DNA from: Betaproteobacteria bacterium
Lineage (GTDB): Bacteria > Pseudomonadota > Gammaproteobacteria > Burkholderiales > SG8-39
Length of the DNA: 19,381 nt
Direction: 5' to 3'
NCBI GenBank assembly: GCA_016713125.1
Contig: JADJPT010000034.1
Coordinates: 1 to 19,381, forward strand
Position numbers and translations under genes: made by a program. The notes under the pieces were generated by a model that saw nothing but the letters and a program-made list of their open reading frames with translations, ran no database searches and had not been told where the DNA came from. Below are positions 7,222-14,505 of this stretch, piece after piece. Numbering within the stretch: position 1 is the first letter of the stretch; every line of letters begins with the position of its first letter.

Positions 7222-7249
7222 AGGGGACGATTCACTGAGGAGAGACCAG

Positions 7250-8245
7250 ATGAAGACCATTACCACGCTTGCATTCGTCACCGCCGCCCTGTTCGCCGGC
7301 GCTTCCGCCCTGGCGCAGGACATCCGCGTCGGCAACGCCACCGCCAAGGACACGCAGGCCGCGGCCAACGACAAGCTCGCCGAACTGATCACCAAGTACT
7401 CGAACGGCAAGCTGAAGGCCACCGCGCACCACGGCGAGTCGCTGGGCAACAACCAGCAGATGATCCGCGCGCTGCAGGCCGGCTCGGTGCACGGCATGGT
7501 GTTCCCGGCCGGCTTCCTCTCCCCGGTGGTGCCGGAACTGGCCATGTTCGACATGCCCTTCCTGCTGCCCGGCGCGCCGGCCGGCATCACGGCCTTCGCC
7601 GCGCAGAGCAAGGCCGCCTCGACCATGAAGGGCCTGGCCGAGCAGAAGGGCGTGCGCATCCTCGGCTTCCACGGCATCGGACCGCAGAGCTTCCTCACCA
7701 ACTTCCCGGTCACCAAGCTGGCCGACATCCAGGGCAAGAAGTTCCGCGTCATCTTCTCGGCGCCGCGCGTCGGCGCCTACAAGGATTGGGGCGGCGTGGC
7801 GCGCCCGATGGAACTGGGCGAGGTCTACACGGCCCTGCAGCAGAAGACCCTGGACGGCATGGAGAACCCGCCGGACGTGATCTTCAAGATGAAGCTGCAC
7901 GAGGCCGCCCGCTACTACACCGTGACCGAGCACTTCGCCTTCGTGTCGAACGTGATCGTCAGCAAGAAGTGGTACGACAGCCTGTCGCAGGACCTGAAGA
8001 ACGCCGTCGACAGGGCCGGCGCCGACACCATCAAGTTCGCCGACGTCGCCTACACCAAGTCGCAGGGCGACAGCCTGGAGGCCATGCGCAAGGCGATCAC
8101 GGTGACCAACATGCCGGCCGCCGAACTGCAGAAGATGAAGGAACTGGCGACCAAGGGCGTGTGGGAAGCCATGAAGGCCGACCCGCAGCGCGGCCCGATC
8201 GTGAAGATGCTGTCCGAAGACGTCGCCCGCTTCACCAAGAAGTAA
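7250..8245 (+). CDS. TRAP transporter substrate-binding protein (DctP family)
   Basis: A 331-residue periplasmic solute receptor of a tripartite ATP-independent transporter, which captures an organic acid for Na+-coupled uptake. The first ~22 residues (MKTITTLAF through ASALAQ) form a signal peptide with cleavage after ALA or AQ. The GKKFRVIFSAPR region near residues 163-174 carries the DctP carboxylate-binding arginine. ELGEVYTALQQKTLDGMENPP (split over ~205-225) is the family hallmark. GAGGAGAG lies just upstream of the ATG at 7250. It is the first gene of a P-Q-M-hydrolase operon and faces the carboxylase operon across a shared regulatory gap, so the ligand may be a substrate of that operon (inference). 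The ligand class beyond carboxylate-like cannot be told. Confidence 0.95.
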   Translation: MKTITTLAFVTAALFAGASALAQDIRVGNATAKDTQAAANDKLAELITKYSNGKLKATAHHGESLGNNQQMIRALQAGSVHGMVFPAGFLSPVVPELAMFDMPFLLPGAPAGITAFAAQSKAASTMKGLAEQKGVRILGFHGIGPQSFLTNFPVTKLADIQGKKFRVIFSAPRVGAYKDWGGVARPMELGEVYTALQQKTLDGMENPPDVIFKMKLHEAARYYTVTEHFAFVSNVIVSKKWYDSLSQDLKNAVDRAGADTIKFADVAYTKSQGDSLEAMRKAITVTNMPAAELQKMKELATKGVWEAMKADPQRGPIVKMLSEDVARFTKK

Positions 8246-8275
8246 GCCCGCGCCGGGGGCACAGCGCATGCAGGC

Positions 8276-8280
8276 GGAGG
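8276..8280 (+). promoter_or_regulatory. Shine-Dalgarno that decides the TRAP small-subunit start
   Basis: GGAGG lies 8 nt before the ATG at 8289. The earlier in-frame ATG at 8268 has only a weak upstream GGGGG tract. This favours the later start. Confidence 0.6.
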
Positions 8281-8288
8281 AAGACAGA

Positions 8289-8870
8289 ATGCGCGACAGC
8301 GGGCGCCCCGCCGCGGCGGGGTCCGCCCTGCCCGGCGCCTTCCAGGGGCGCTTTCGCTTCGTCGACCGCGCGGTGCAGGCCACGGCCGCGCTGTCCGACC
8401 AGCTCTCGGCCTTCATCTGCGCCTTCCTGATCGTCGTCACCACCGCGGCCATGCTCATCTACCAGGCCGGCATCGCCATCGCCTGGCTCGACGACCTGCT
8501 GCGCATGCTGCTGATCTGGCTGGTCTACCTGGGCACGGTGTCGCTGTGCCTGCACAACGACCATATCGCCATGGACGCGGCCTACCTGCGCTTTCCCGCC
8601 GGCCTGCGCCGCTGGGTGGACATGCTGGTCGCACTGCTCGGCATCGCGCTGTGCGGCTTCGTCGCCAAGATCGGCTACGACAGCTTCCGCCAGGCGCTGG
8701 AGTTCGGCGAGCGGCTGGGCAGCGGCGACCTGCCCTCCTGGCCGCAGGACCTGGTCATCCCGGTGTGCTTCGGCCTGATGGCGGTGGCCTACGTGAGCCA
8801 TCTGCTGTCGGTGATCCGCGGCCGGCAGGTGCGCGCGCCCAGCGAAGCCGAGCGCGCCGCCCAACTGTAG
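8289..8870 (+). CDS. TRAP transporter small permease subunit (DctQ family)
   Basis: A 193-residue inner-membrane protein with four hydrophobic segments: LSAFICAFLIVVTTAAMLIY, a second around LRMLLIWLVYLGTVSL, a third around VDMLVALLGIALCGFVAK, and a fourth around VIPVCFGLMAVAYVSHLL. This is the DctQ four-helix plan. The segment HNDHIAMDA between helices 2 and 3 resembles the conserved (R/H)xxxHIxxD motif of the family. It bridges the binding protein and the large permease. The start is placed at the second in-frame ATG because of GGAGG 8 nt upstream; starting at 8268 would add 7 residues. It lies 43 nt after the binding-protein stop. Confidence 0.9.
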   Translation: MRDSGRPAAAGSALPGAFQGRFRFVDRAVQATAALSDQLSAFICAFLIVVTTAAMLIYQAGIAIAWLDDLLRMLLIWLVYLGTVSLCLHNDHIAMDAAYLRFPAGLRRWVDMLVALLGIALCGFVAKIGYDSFRQALEFGERLGSGDLPSWPQDLVIPVCFGLMAVAYVSHLLSVIRGRQVRAPSEAERAAQL

Positions 8871-8888
8871 TCACTGCAGGACACACGC

Positions 8889-10163
8889 ATGCTGACGCTG
8901 ATCGCCCTCGGGGCCTTCGTGCTGCTGATCATCGGCATCCCGATGTGGATGATCTTCCTCGCCCTGGCCATTTCCGGCATGGCCTGGAAGGGCGTGTCCA
9001 TGGAGGTGGTGGTGCAGGGGCTGACCGGCTCGATCAACAAGCTGGTGCTGCTCTCGGTGCCCGGCTTCATCTTCGCCGGCGGGGTGATGGGCCAGGGCGG
9101 CATGTCCAGGCGCCTGATCGAATGGATCTCGGCCCTGCTCGGCCGCGTGCCCGGCGGCCTGCCGCTGACCACGGTGACGGCCGCCGAGATGTTCGGCGCC
9201 ATCTCCGGCTCGAGTTCGGCCACCGTGGCCGCGCTGGGCAAGATCCTCTATCCGGCGCTGCTGAAGAACGGCTACGGCGAGAAGTTCTCGCTCGGCCTGA
9301 TCACCTCGTCGGGCGCCATCGCCATCATCATCCCGCCCAGCATCACCATGATCCTGTTCTCGGTGATGACCAACGCCTCGATCGGCTCGCTGTTCCTGGC
9401 CGGCTTCCTGCCCGGCGTGCTGGTCGGGCTGTGCGCCGCGGCCTATTGCGTGTGGTACGCGCTGAAGAACGGCATCGCCGACGGGCGCGAGTGGAGCCTG
9501 GCGGAGATCGTCTCCACCTCGCGCGCGGTGGTCTGGACGCTGGGCGCGCCGGCGCTGATCTTCGGCGGCATCTACGGCGGCTTCATGACGCCGACCGAGG
9601 CCTCGATGGCGGTCTCGGTGTACGCGGTGGCGGTCAGCGTGTTCGTCTACCGGGAGCTGAGCTGGGCGCAGGTGTGGAACATCACGCGCGAGACCGCCCT
9701 GCTCTCTGCCAAGGTGTTCATCATCGTCGCCGCCTCGGGCGTGTTCTCGTGGATCCTGACCGCCGAGCAGGTGCCGCAGAAGATGGTGGCGACGATCACC
9801 GACCACGAGCTCTCGCCGGTCATGATCCTGCTGATGATCAACGTGGTGCTGCTGATCGTCGGCATGTTCCTCGACCCCAACTCGGCGATCGTGCTGTTCA
9901 CGCCGCTGCTGTGGCCGATCGCGCAGCACGCCGGCGTCGACCTGATCCACTTCGGCATCATCTTCACGGTCAACCTGGCGATCGGCATGTTCTCCCCGCC
10001 CTTCGGCCTGAACATCTTCGTCAGCTGCAGCATCTTCAAGGTGCCCTCGGCGCGCGTGATCGCCGGGCTGACGCCGTTCTTTCTGGTCTACCTGGTCGCC
10101 CTGGCGATCATCACCTACGTCCCCGCGCTGTCGCTCTACCTGCCGCGCCTGCTGATGAACTGA
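8889..10163 (+). CDS. TRAP transporter large permease subunit (DctM family)
   Basis: A 424-residue polytopic membrane protein, the usual length for DctM, with about 12 hydrophobic segments. It carries the family features VPGFIFAGGVMGQGGMSRRLIEW, SGSSSATVAALGKILYPAL, LITSSGAIAIIIPPSI and LDPNSAIVLFTPLLWPI (the first is split here only as a name for the region). It forms the Na+-coupled transport channel with the small subunit. GCAGGAC lies upstream of the ATG at 8889, 18 nt after the small-subunit stop. Its stop lies 8 nt before the hydrolase, which makes the four genes one unit. Intact, with no unusual features. Confidence 0.95.
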   Translation: MLTLIALGAFVLLIIGIPMWMIFLALAISGMAWKGVSMEVVVQGLTGSINKLVLLSVPGFIFAGGVMGQGGMSRRLIEWISALLGRVPGGLPLTTVTAAEMFGAISGSSSATVAALGKILYPALLKNGYGEKFSLGLITSSGAIAIIIPPSITMILFSVMTNASIGSLFLAGFLPGVLVGLCAAAYCVWYALKNGIADGREWSLAEIVSTSRAVVWTLGAPALIFGGIYGGFMTPTEASMAVSVYAVAVSVFVYRELSWAQVWNITRETALLSAKVFIIVAASGVFSWILTAEQVPQKMVATITDHELSPVMILLMINVVLLIVGMFLDPNSAIVLFTPLLWPIAQHAGVDLIHFGIIFTVNLAIGMFSPPFGLNIFVSCSIFKVPSARVIAGLTPFFLVYLVALAIITYVPALSLYLPRLLMN

Positions 10164-10171
10164 GGACCGCC

Positions 10172-10852
10172 ATGCACCCCTTCACCATGCCCGCCGAGTA
10201 CGTCGCCCGCGCCATCGCCCGCGAGGGCCGCGCCCACACCTGCGAGAGCTTCGACCCGGCGAAGACCGCCCTGCTGGTGGTCGACATGCAGAACTACTTC
10301 ATGACCGCGCCCTACCTGGGCGCCTGCCCGATGGCGCAGGGCGTGGTGCCCAACGTCAACCGGCTGGCCGCGGCGATGCGCGCCGCCGGCGGCAGCGTGG
10401 TGTGGATCCAGAACCTGGCGCCCCGCGAGTCGGAACAGAGCTGGTCGGTGAACCGCGAGCGCTACACGGCCGAGGGCGTGGAGCTGCGCTGGGCCTCCAT
10501 GCAGCGCGGGCACCACGGCTTCGAGCTCTGGCCGGCGCTGGAGGTGCGGGAGGGCGACGCGCGCGTGGTCAAGCGCCGCTACAGCGCCTTCGTGCAGGGC
10601 TCCTCGGACATCGAGAACGTGCTGCGCGACCGCGGCGTGGACACCATCATCGTCACCGGCGTGGCCACCAACGTGTGCTGCGAGTCGACGGCGCGCGACG
10701 CGATGATGCTGAACTACCGCACGCTGATGGTCGCCGACGGCTGCGCGGCCGCCACGGACGCCGAGCACGCCGCGGCGCTGGGCAGTTTCTACCTGTTCTT
10801 CGGCGACGTGCAGAGCACCGACGAGGTCATCGCCAGGCTCAGGCCCGCCTAG
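10172..10852 (+). CDS. Isochorismatase-like cysteine hydrolase
   Basis: A 226-residue protein of the isochorismatase-like superfamily, which includes nicotinamidase, N-carbamoylsarcosine amidase and RutB. The D-K-C triad is visible: D38 in LLVVDMQN, K134 in RVVKRRYSAF and C169 in TGVATNVCCEST. The TNVCxESTxRDA block places it among the amide or ureido hydrolases rather than true isochorismatases, which often have a different loop (family inference). The ATG at 10172 has GAGGA upstream, overlapping the large-permease stop region. Being last in a TRAP operon, it may hydrolyse an amide- or carbamoyl-containing substrate imported by the transporter. The exact substrate is unknown. Confidence 0.9.
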   Translation: MHPFTMPAEYVARAIAREGRAHTCESFDPAKTALLVVDMQNYFMTAPYLGACPMAQGVVPNVNRLAAAMRAAGGSVVWIQNLAPRESEQSWSVNRERYTAEGVELRWASMQRGHHGFELWPALEVREGDARVVKRRYSAFVQGSSDIENVLRDRGVDTIIVTGVATNVCCESTARDAMMLNYRTLMVADGCAAATDAEHAAALGSFYLFFGDVQSTDEVIARLRPA

Positions 10853-10858
10853 GGTCGG

Positions 10859-10920
10859 TGGCAGCATTTCCCCTGAAACACCGCACCAGGCGGTGACTTC
10901 CGGGAAAAAGTGGCACTATT
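10859..10920. repeat. 62-bp structured repeat, copy 2, in a convergent gene junction
   Basis: This is the partner of 1591-1652. The inner stem CACCGC-ACCAG-GCGGTG is one pair more perfect than in copy 1. In the outer stem the two central G-C pairs of copy 1 are swapped to C-G here at the same alignment columns. It fills nearly the whole 63-bp gap between the hydrolase stop (10852) and the MFS stop (10916-10918), and overlaps the latter. Confidence 0.75.
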
Positions 10921-12193
10921 TGAGGATCTGCGGCGCGGGCCGGTCGAGCAGCCTGCGGCCGCTCCACAGCCAGGCCAGGCCGCCGGCCTGCACGGCCCAC
11001 AGCAGGCCCAGGCCCCAGACATAGCCCTGCGTGCTGTAACCGGCCACGCCGGCCACCTGGGTGGCCGGCCACAGCGCGATGATCACGCCCACCGCCCACT
11101 GGCCGAAGAAGGCGCCGACGAAGGTGCAGGTGTTCAGGAAGGTGTTGACGCGGCCGGCCAGTTCCTGCGGATAGCGGCGCGAGGCGATGGCGTGCGCCAG
11201 CGTCGCGCCGGTGCTGGAAAAGCAGAACAGGGTCCACACCGCCACGCTGGCCGCCGGCAGGCTTCGCGTCAGCCCGAGCAGCAGCACCAGCAGGCACAGC
11301 GAGCCGCTGGCCACGCCCAGCGCGAACACCGGCAGCACCGGCTGGCCGGCGCGCGCGCGCGCGTCGGCGATGCGCCCGAAGAACAGGTAGCCGAGCACCA
11401 TGCCCATGCCGGCGGTGGCCAGGGTCTGCGCGATGCCGATCGGCGTGAAGCCGGCCACGTCGCGCAGCCAGGTGCCCATCCACAGCGAGAAGGTGGCCGC
11501 CGCGGCGCACTGGCTGCTGCCGATGGCGATGGCCAGGCGCCGGAAGGCCGGATCGCCGAGCACGCGCCCGAGTTCGGCCAGCTGCAGCATGAAGGGCTTG
11601 CGCCGCGCCTTGACCGGCGCCTCGGGCACCGCGAACCAGAGCAGCACCGCCACCGCCAGCGTCACCGCGGCGAACAGCGTGAAGATGCTGCGCCAGTCCC
11701 AGACGCGCAGCGCGAGCTCCAGCGGGATCGACACCGACATGGCGCCGAAGCTGCCGGCGGCGTAGGCGATGGCGATCATCACCGCGGTGCGCTGCGGCGG
11801 ATACCAGATCACGAAGGCCTGGAAGGTGCTCATCAGCGCCGCCGAGGAGCCGATGCCGATCAGCGCGCGGCCCAGGAACAGTCCGCCGAAGCCCTCGGCG
11901 CCGGCGTAGATCAGCGCGCCGCCGGCGGCGAACAGCATCAGGCAGGCGTCGACGCGGCGCGGCCCGAGGCGGTCGAGCAGCACGCCCAGCGGGATCTGCA
12001 GCAGGCCGAAGGTGATGAAGTAGGCGGCGGTCAGCAGGCCGAGCTCGGCGGCGCCCAGGCCGAATTCCTCGGCCAGGCGCGGCCCCAGCACCGCGTTGAC
12101 CGAACGGTACATGTACGACAGGAAGGTGCCGGCCAGGAACGGCAGGCTGATCTGCAGCAGCAGGTTGACGCGCGCGCGGCCCGCTTCGCTCAT
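10916..12193 (-). CDS. MFS transporter
   Basis: A 425-residue major facilitator superfamily carrier with 12 predicted hydrophobic segments. The conserved cytoplasmic loop 2-3 motif is seen as GVLLDRLGPRR at residues 70-80. An early motif, YMYRSVNAVLGPRLAEEFGL, resembles carriers of organic acids. It moves a small solute, probably using the proton gradient; direction and substrate are unknown. It is the last gene of the nine-gene minus-strand run. Its ATG (12191-12193) overlaps the hydrolase stop by 4 nt (ATGA), implying translational coupling. The stop lies inside the second copy of the 62-bp repeat. Confidence 0.92.
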   Translation of the reverse strand: MSEAGRARVNLLLQISLPFLAGTFLSYMYRSVNAVLGPRLAEEFGLGAAELGLLTAAYFITFGLLQIPLGVLLDRLGPRRVDACLMLFAAGGALIYAGAEGFGGLFLGRALIGIGSSAALMSTFQAFVIWYPPQRTAVMIAIAYAAGSFGAMSVSIPLELALRVWDWRSIFTLFAAVTLAVAVLLWFAVPEAPVKARRKPFMLQLAELGRVLGDPAFRRLAIAIGSSQCAAAATFSLWMGTWLRDVAGFTPIGIAQTLATAGMGMVLGYLFFGRIADARARAGQPVLPVFALGVASGSLCLLVLLLGLTRSLPAASVAVWTLFCFSSTGATLAHAIASRRYPQELAGRVNTFLNTCTFVGAFFGQWAVGVIIALWPATQVAGVAGYSTQGYVWGLGLLWAVQAGGLAWLWSGRRLLDRPAPQILK

Positions 12194-13026
12194 GCCGCGA
12201 TCCCGGCGTAGAACGCGTCCAGCGCGGCGTTGAAGGCCTGCGGCTGCTCTAGGTTGCTCAGGTGGCCGGCGCGCGGGATGGCGAGGTATTGCGCGCCCGG
12301 GATGCGCGCCGCCATGGCCTGCGAGATGGCCGGCGGGTACAGGGTGTCCTCGGCGCCGGCCAGCACCAGCACCGGGCCGCGCAGGTCCTCGAGGCGCGCG
12401 CCGCGATCCTGCCGCACCGAGGCCTCGACCGTCTTCAGGTAGGACTCGCGATGCAGCGCCGCCATCGCCGCCACCAGCCGCGGCCAGGCCTGCGGCACGG
12501 CATGCGGCGAGAGCAGGCCCCGGGCGAGTTCCTCGGCCACCTGCGGCGGCTCGCGCCCGCCGGCGAAGGGTGCGCGGCGTCCGTCCACGAAGGCCTGCAG
12601 TTGCCGCTCGCTCAGCCCGTCGAAGCCGGGCTGGGTGTTGGCCAGCACCAGGCTGGCCACGCGTTCGGGACGGCGCAGGCCGTAGTTGCGCGCGATGCGC
12701 CCGCCCATCGACAGCCCCACCAGGTGCGCGCGCGGCGCGCCGAAATGCTCGAGCACGGCGTCGACGTCGGCGCAGAAATCCGCGGCGAAATCCAGCCCGC
12801 CGGCGCAGTCCTCGCTGTCGCCGAAGCCGCGCAGGTCCGGCGCGCAGACGAGGAAACGGTCGGCGAAATGCGCCAGCTGCTCGTCCCAGTGGCTGCGGTG
12901 CCCGCCGATGCCGTGCAGGAACACCAGCAGTTCGCCGGCGCCGGCATGCGTCAGCGCCAGGCGGGGTGCGTTGCGGGTGATCGAGTGCCGGGGTGCAGAG
13001 GTCGCGCCGTACAGACTGTCGCTCAA
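12190..13026 (-). CDS. Alpha/beta hydrolase, probable non-ATG (TTG) start
   Basis: An alpha/beta-fold hydrolase of ~278 residues, similar in plan to 3-oxoadipate enol-lactonase and related esterases. LHGIGG (~37-42) is the oxyanion-hole HG turn. The nucleophile elbow is GLSMG with S106. The acid is D227 in LAGAEDTLY and the catalytic His is H255 in RAGHLSN. No ATG or GTG lies near the expected N-terminus. A TTG at 13026-13024 overlaps the preceding SDR stop by 4 nt (TTGA), with GAGG about 11 nt upstream, and fits the ATGA coupling of its neighbours. It may cleave the ester or lactone made by the BVMO, or another ester or lactone (inference). The start is the least certain part. Confidence 0.85.
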   Translation of the reverse strand: MSDSLYGATSAPRHSITRNAPRLALTHAGAGELLVFLHGIGGHRSHWDEQLAHFADRFLVCAPDLRGFGDSEDCAGGLDFAADFCADVDAVLEHFGAPRAHLVGLSMGGRIARNYGLRRPERVASLVLANTQPGFDGLSERQLQAFVDGRRAPFAGGREPPQVAEELARGLLSPHAVPQAWPRLVAAMAALHRESYLKTVEASVRQDRGARLEDLRGPVLVLAGAEDTLYPPAISQAMAARIPGAQYLAIPRAGHLSNLEQPQAFNAALDAFYAGIAA

Positions 13027-13805
13027 GTCTTGGGAACCTCGAGCCCGCCCAGGTAGAAGCGGTTCCAGGTCGGCGCGATGATCAGTTCGTTGACGCAGGT
13101 GCGCGCCGGCATCTCGGCGACGAACAGGATGGCGCGGCCCAGGTCTTCGGACTGCGCCATGCGCGCGCGCTGTTCGGCCGAGGGCGGCACCGGGCGCTTC
13201 TCGAGGATCGGCGTGGCCACCTCGCCGGGCAGGATCGAGGTGGCGCGTATGCCGTGCATGCATTCTTCGCAGTTGATGGTCTCGGACAGCGCCAGCACCG
13301 CGCGCTTGCTCGAGTTGTAGGCCGGACCGGTCAGCGTGCTCACGTAGCGCCCGGCCCAGGAGGAGACATTGATGATCAGGCCGTCGCCGCGCGCGCGCAT
13401 GCCGGGCAGCACCGCGTGGCAGCAGTAGAACAGGCCGGAATAGTTGATGCGCACCACCTCGTCCCAGTCGGTCAGCGAGACGTCCTTCAGGCTGCGCCTG
13501 GGCACGTTGATGCCGGCGCTGTTGACCAGGATGTCGATGCGCCCGTGCTTCTTCTCGATGGCGCGCGCCGCGTCGCGCACCGCGTCCTTGTCGCCCACGT
13601 CGAGCGGCAGGGCTTCGGCCGCATTGTCCTTGCCTTCGCCGCCGGCCCGCTGCACCTCGGCCAGCGCCCCGGCCAGCGTGGACCGGCTGCGCCCGCTGAG
13701 GATCACGGTGGCGCCGGCGCGCGCCATCTCCACCGCCCCGGCCAGGCCGATGCCGCTGCCGCCGCCGGTGACCCAGGCGATCTTCCCCGCGAGCGAGCCG
13801 CGCAT
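13023..13805 (-). CDS. SDR family NAD(P)-dependent oxidoreductase
   Basis: A 260-residue classical SDR. The cofactor motif is TGGGSGIG (13-20). The usual NNAG is NSAG here (95-98). The catalytic residues are S148 or S149 in INVSSWAG and Y163-NSS-K167. It oxidises a hydroxyl or reduces a carbonyl. The ATG at 13805 lies 1 nt after the GST stop, with GGGAAG inside the GST 3' end as its ribosome site. Its stop overlaps the hydrolase start. The C-terminus (NELIIAPTWNRFYLGG) departs from the common DGG ending, as in the YdfG or insect-type farnesol-dehydrogenase-like branch (family comparison from memory). Confidence 0.92.
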   Translation of the reverse strand: MRGSLAGKIAWVTGGGSGIGLAGAVEMARAGATVILSGRSRSTLAGALAEVQRAGGEGKDNAAEALPLDVGDKDAVRDAARAIEKKHGRIDILVNSAGINVPRRSLKDVSLTDWDEVVRINYSGLFYCCHAVLPGMRARGDGLIINVSSWAGRYVSTLTGPAYNSSKRAVLALSETINCEECMHGIRATSILPGEVATPILEKRPVPPSAEQRARMAQSEDLGRAILFVAEMPARTCVNELIIAPTWNRFYLGGLEVPKT

Positions 13806-13806
13806 C

Positions 13807-14505
13807 TCAGCGCTTCCCGTACTGCGCCTTGCCGAACAGGTTTTCCTTCTCCTTGTCGGTGAAGGTCTGGCCGGGCTTGCGCGCATCGGCCAGCACCAGC
13901 AGCGCGCGCTGCACGGCCGGTCGCGCCAGCAGCTTGTCGCGCCAGGCCTTCACTTTCGGGTACTCGGCGATGTCCACGCCCTGGCGCTCGGGAAAGCGCG
14001 TCCAGGGCATGATGGCCATGTCGGCGATGGTGTACTCGTCGCAGCCCACGTAGGCCGACTCGGCCAGCCGCCGCTCGAGCACGCCGTACAGGCGGTTGGC
14101 CTCGTTGCGGTAGCGGTTCATCGCGTACTCGATCTTCTCCGGCGCGTACTGCAGGAAGTGGTGCGCCTGGCCGAGCATGGGGCCGAAGCCGCCCATCTGG
14201 AACATCAGCCAGGACAGCGTCGACCATTTCTTGGCCAGGTCCTCGGGCAGGAAGCGGCCGGACTTGGAGGCCAGATAGATGAGCATCGCGCCCGACTCGA
14301 ACATCGAGATCGGCTTGCCGCCGGGGCCATCCGAGTCCACCATCGCCGGCATCTTGTTGTTCGGCGAGATCTTCAGGAACGCGGGCTTGAACTGCTCGCC
14401 GGCGCCGATGTTGATCGGATGCACGCGGTACGGGATGCCCGTTTCCTCGAGCATGATGTGGATCTTGTGGCCGTTGGGCGTCGGCCATGTGTACAAATCG
14501 ATCAT
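13807..14505 (-). CDS. Glutathione S-transferase family protein, Nu-class/YfcG-like
   Basis: A 232-residue GST. The N-terminus MIDLYTWPTPNGHK carries the T9-P-N11-G motif of the Nu class (YfcG/YghU), in which Thr and Asn rather than Tyr, Ser or Cys contact glutathione and which act mainly as disulfide-bond reductases. The cis-Pro segment NNKMPAMVD and the glutathione-binding MFESGAMLIYLA follow. The C-terminal helical domain is complete. Its ATG overlaps the stop of the upstream reductase by 4 nt. With an alkenal-type reductase just before it, it may handle electrophilic intermediates or glutathione adducts of the pathway (inference). Confidence 0.92.
   Translation of the reverse strand: MIDLYTWPTPNGHKIHIMLEETGIPYRVHPINIGAGEQFKPAFLKISPNNKMPAMVDSDGPGGKPISMFESGAMLIYLASKSGRFLPEDLAKKWSTLSWLMFQMGGFGPMLGQAHHFLQYAPEKIEYAMNRYRNEANRLYGVLERRLAESAYVGCDEYTIADMAIMPWTRFPERQGVDIAEYPKVKAWRDKLLARPAVQRALLVLADARKPGQTFTDKEKENLFGKAQYGKR

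Larger units (their letters stand above)
7003..7249. promoter_or_regulatory. Divergent promoter/operator region between carboxylase and TRAP operons
   Basis: This 247-bp gap separates two divergently transcribed operons and is locally less GC-rich near the TRAP side. It contains a perfect 12-bp palindrome GCACGATCGTGC (7197-7208) and an inverted repeat CATGC-N7-GCATG (7156-7172). It also has TTCGCAC twice at a 16-bp period (7178-7184 and 7194-7200) and GCTGCAAC twice (7068-7075, 7081-7088). These are plausible regulator binding sites. No convincing promoter was found on the minus side, and no regulator gene lies in the window. Confidence 0.6.

Noticed and set aside
6551..7249. A long upstream extension of the TRAP binding protein in the same open frame
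   Set aside because: The signal peptide and the Shine-Dalgarno place the start at 7250; the extension is antisense to the biotin carrier gene.
13027..13263. A longer N-terminus for the alpha/beta hydrolase reaching to an ATG at 13263
   Set aside because: It would overlap the SDR by about 240 bp and its residues are Arg-rich shadow sequence; the hydrolase fold begins just after 13000.
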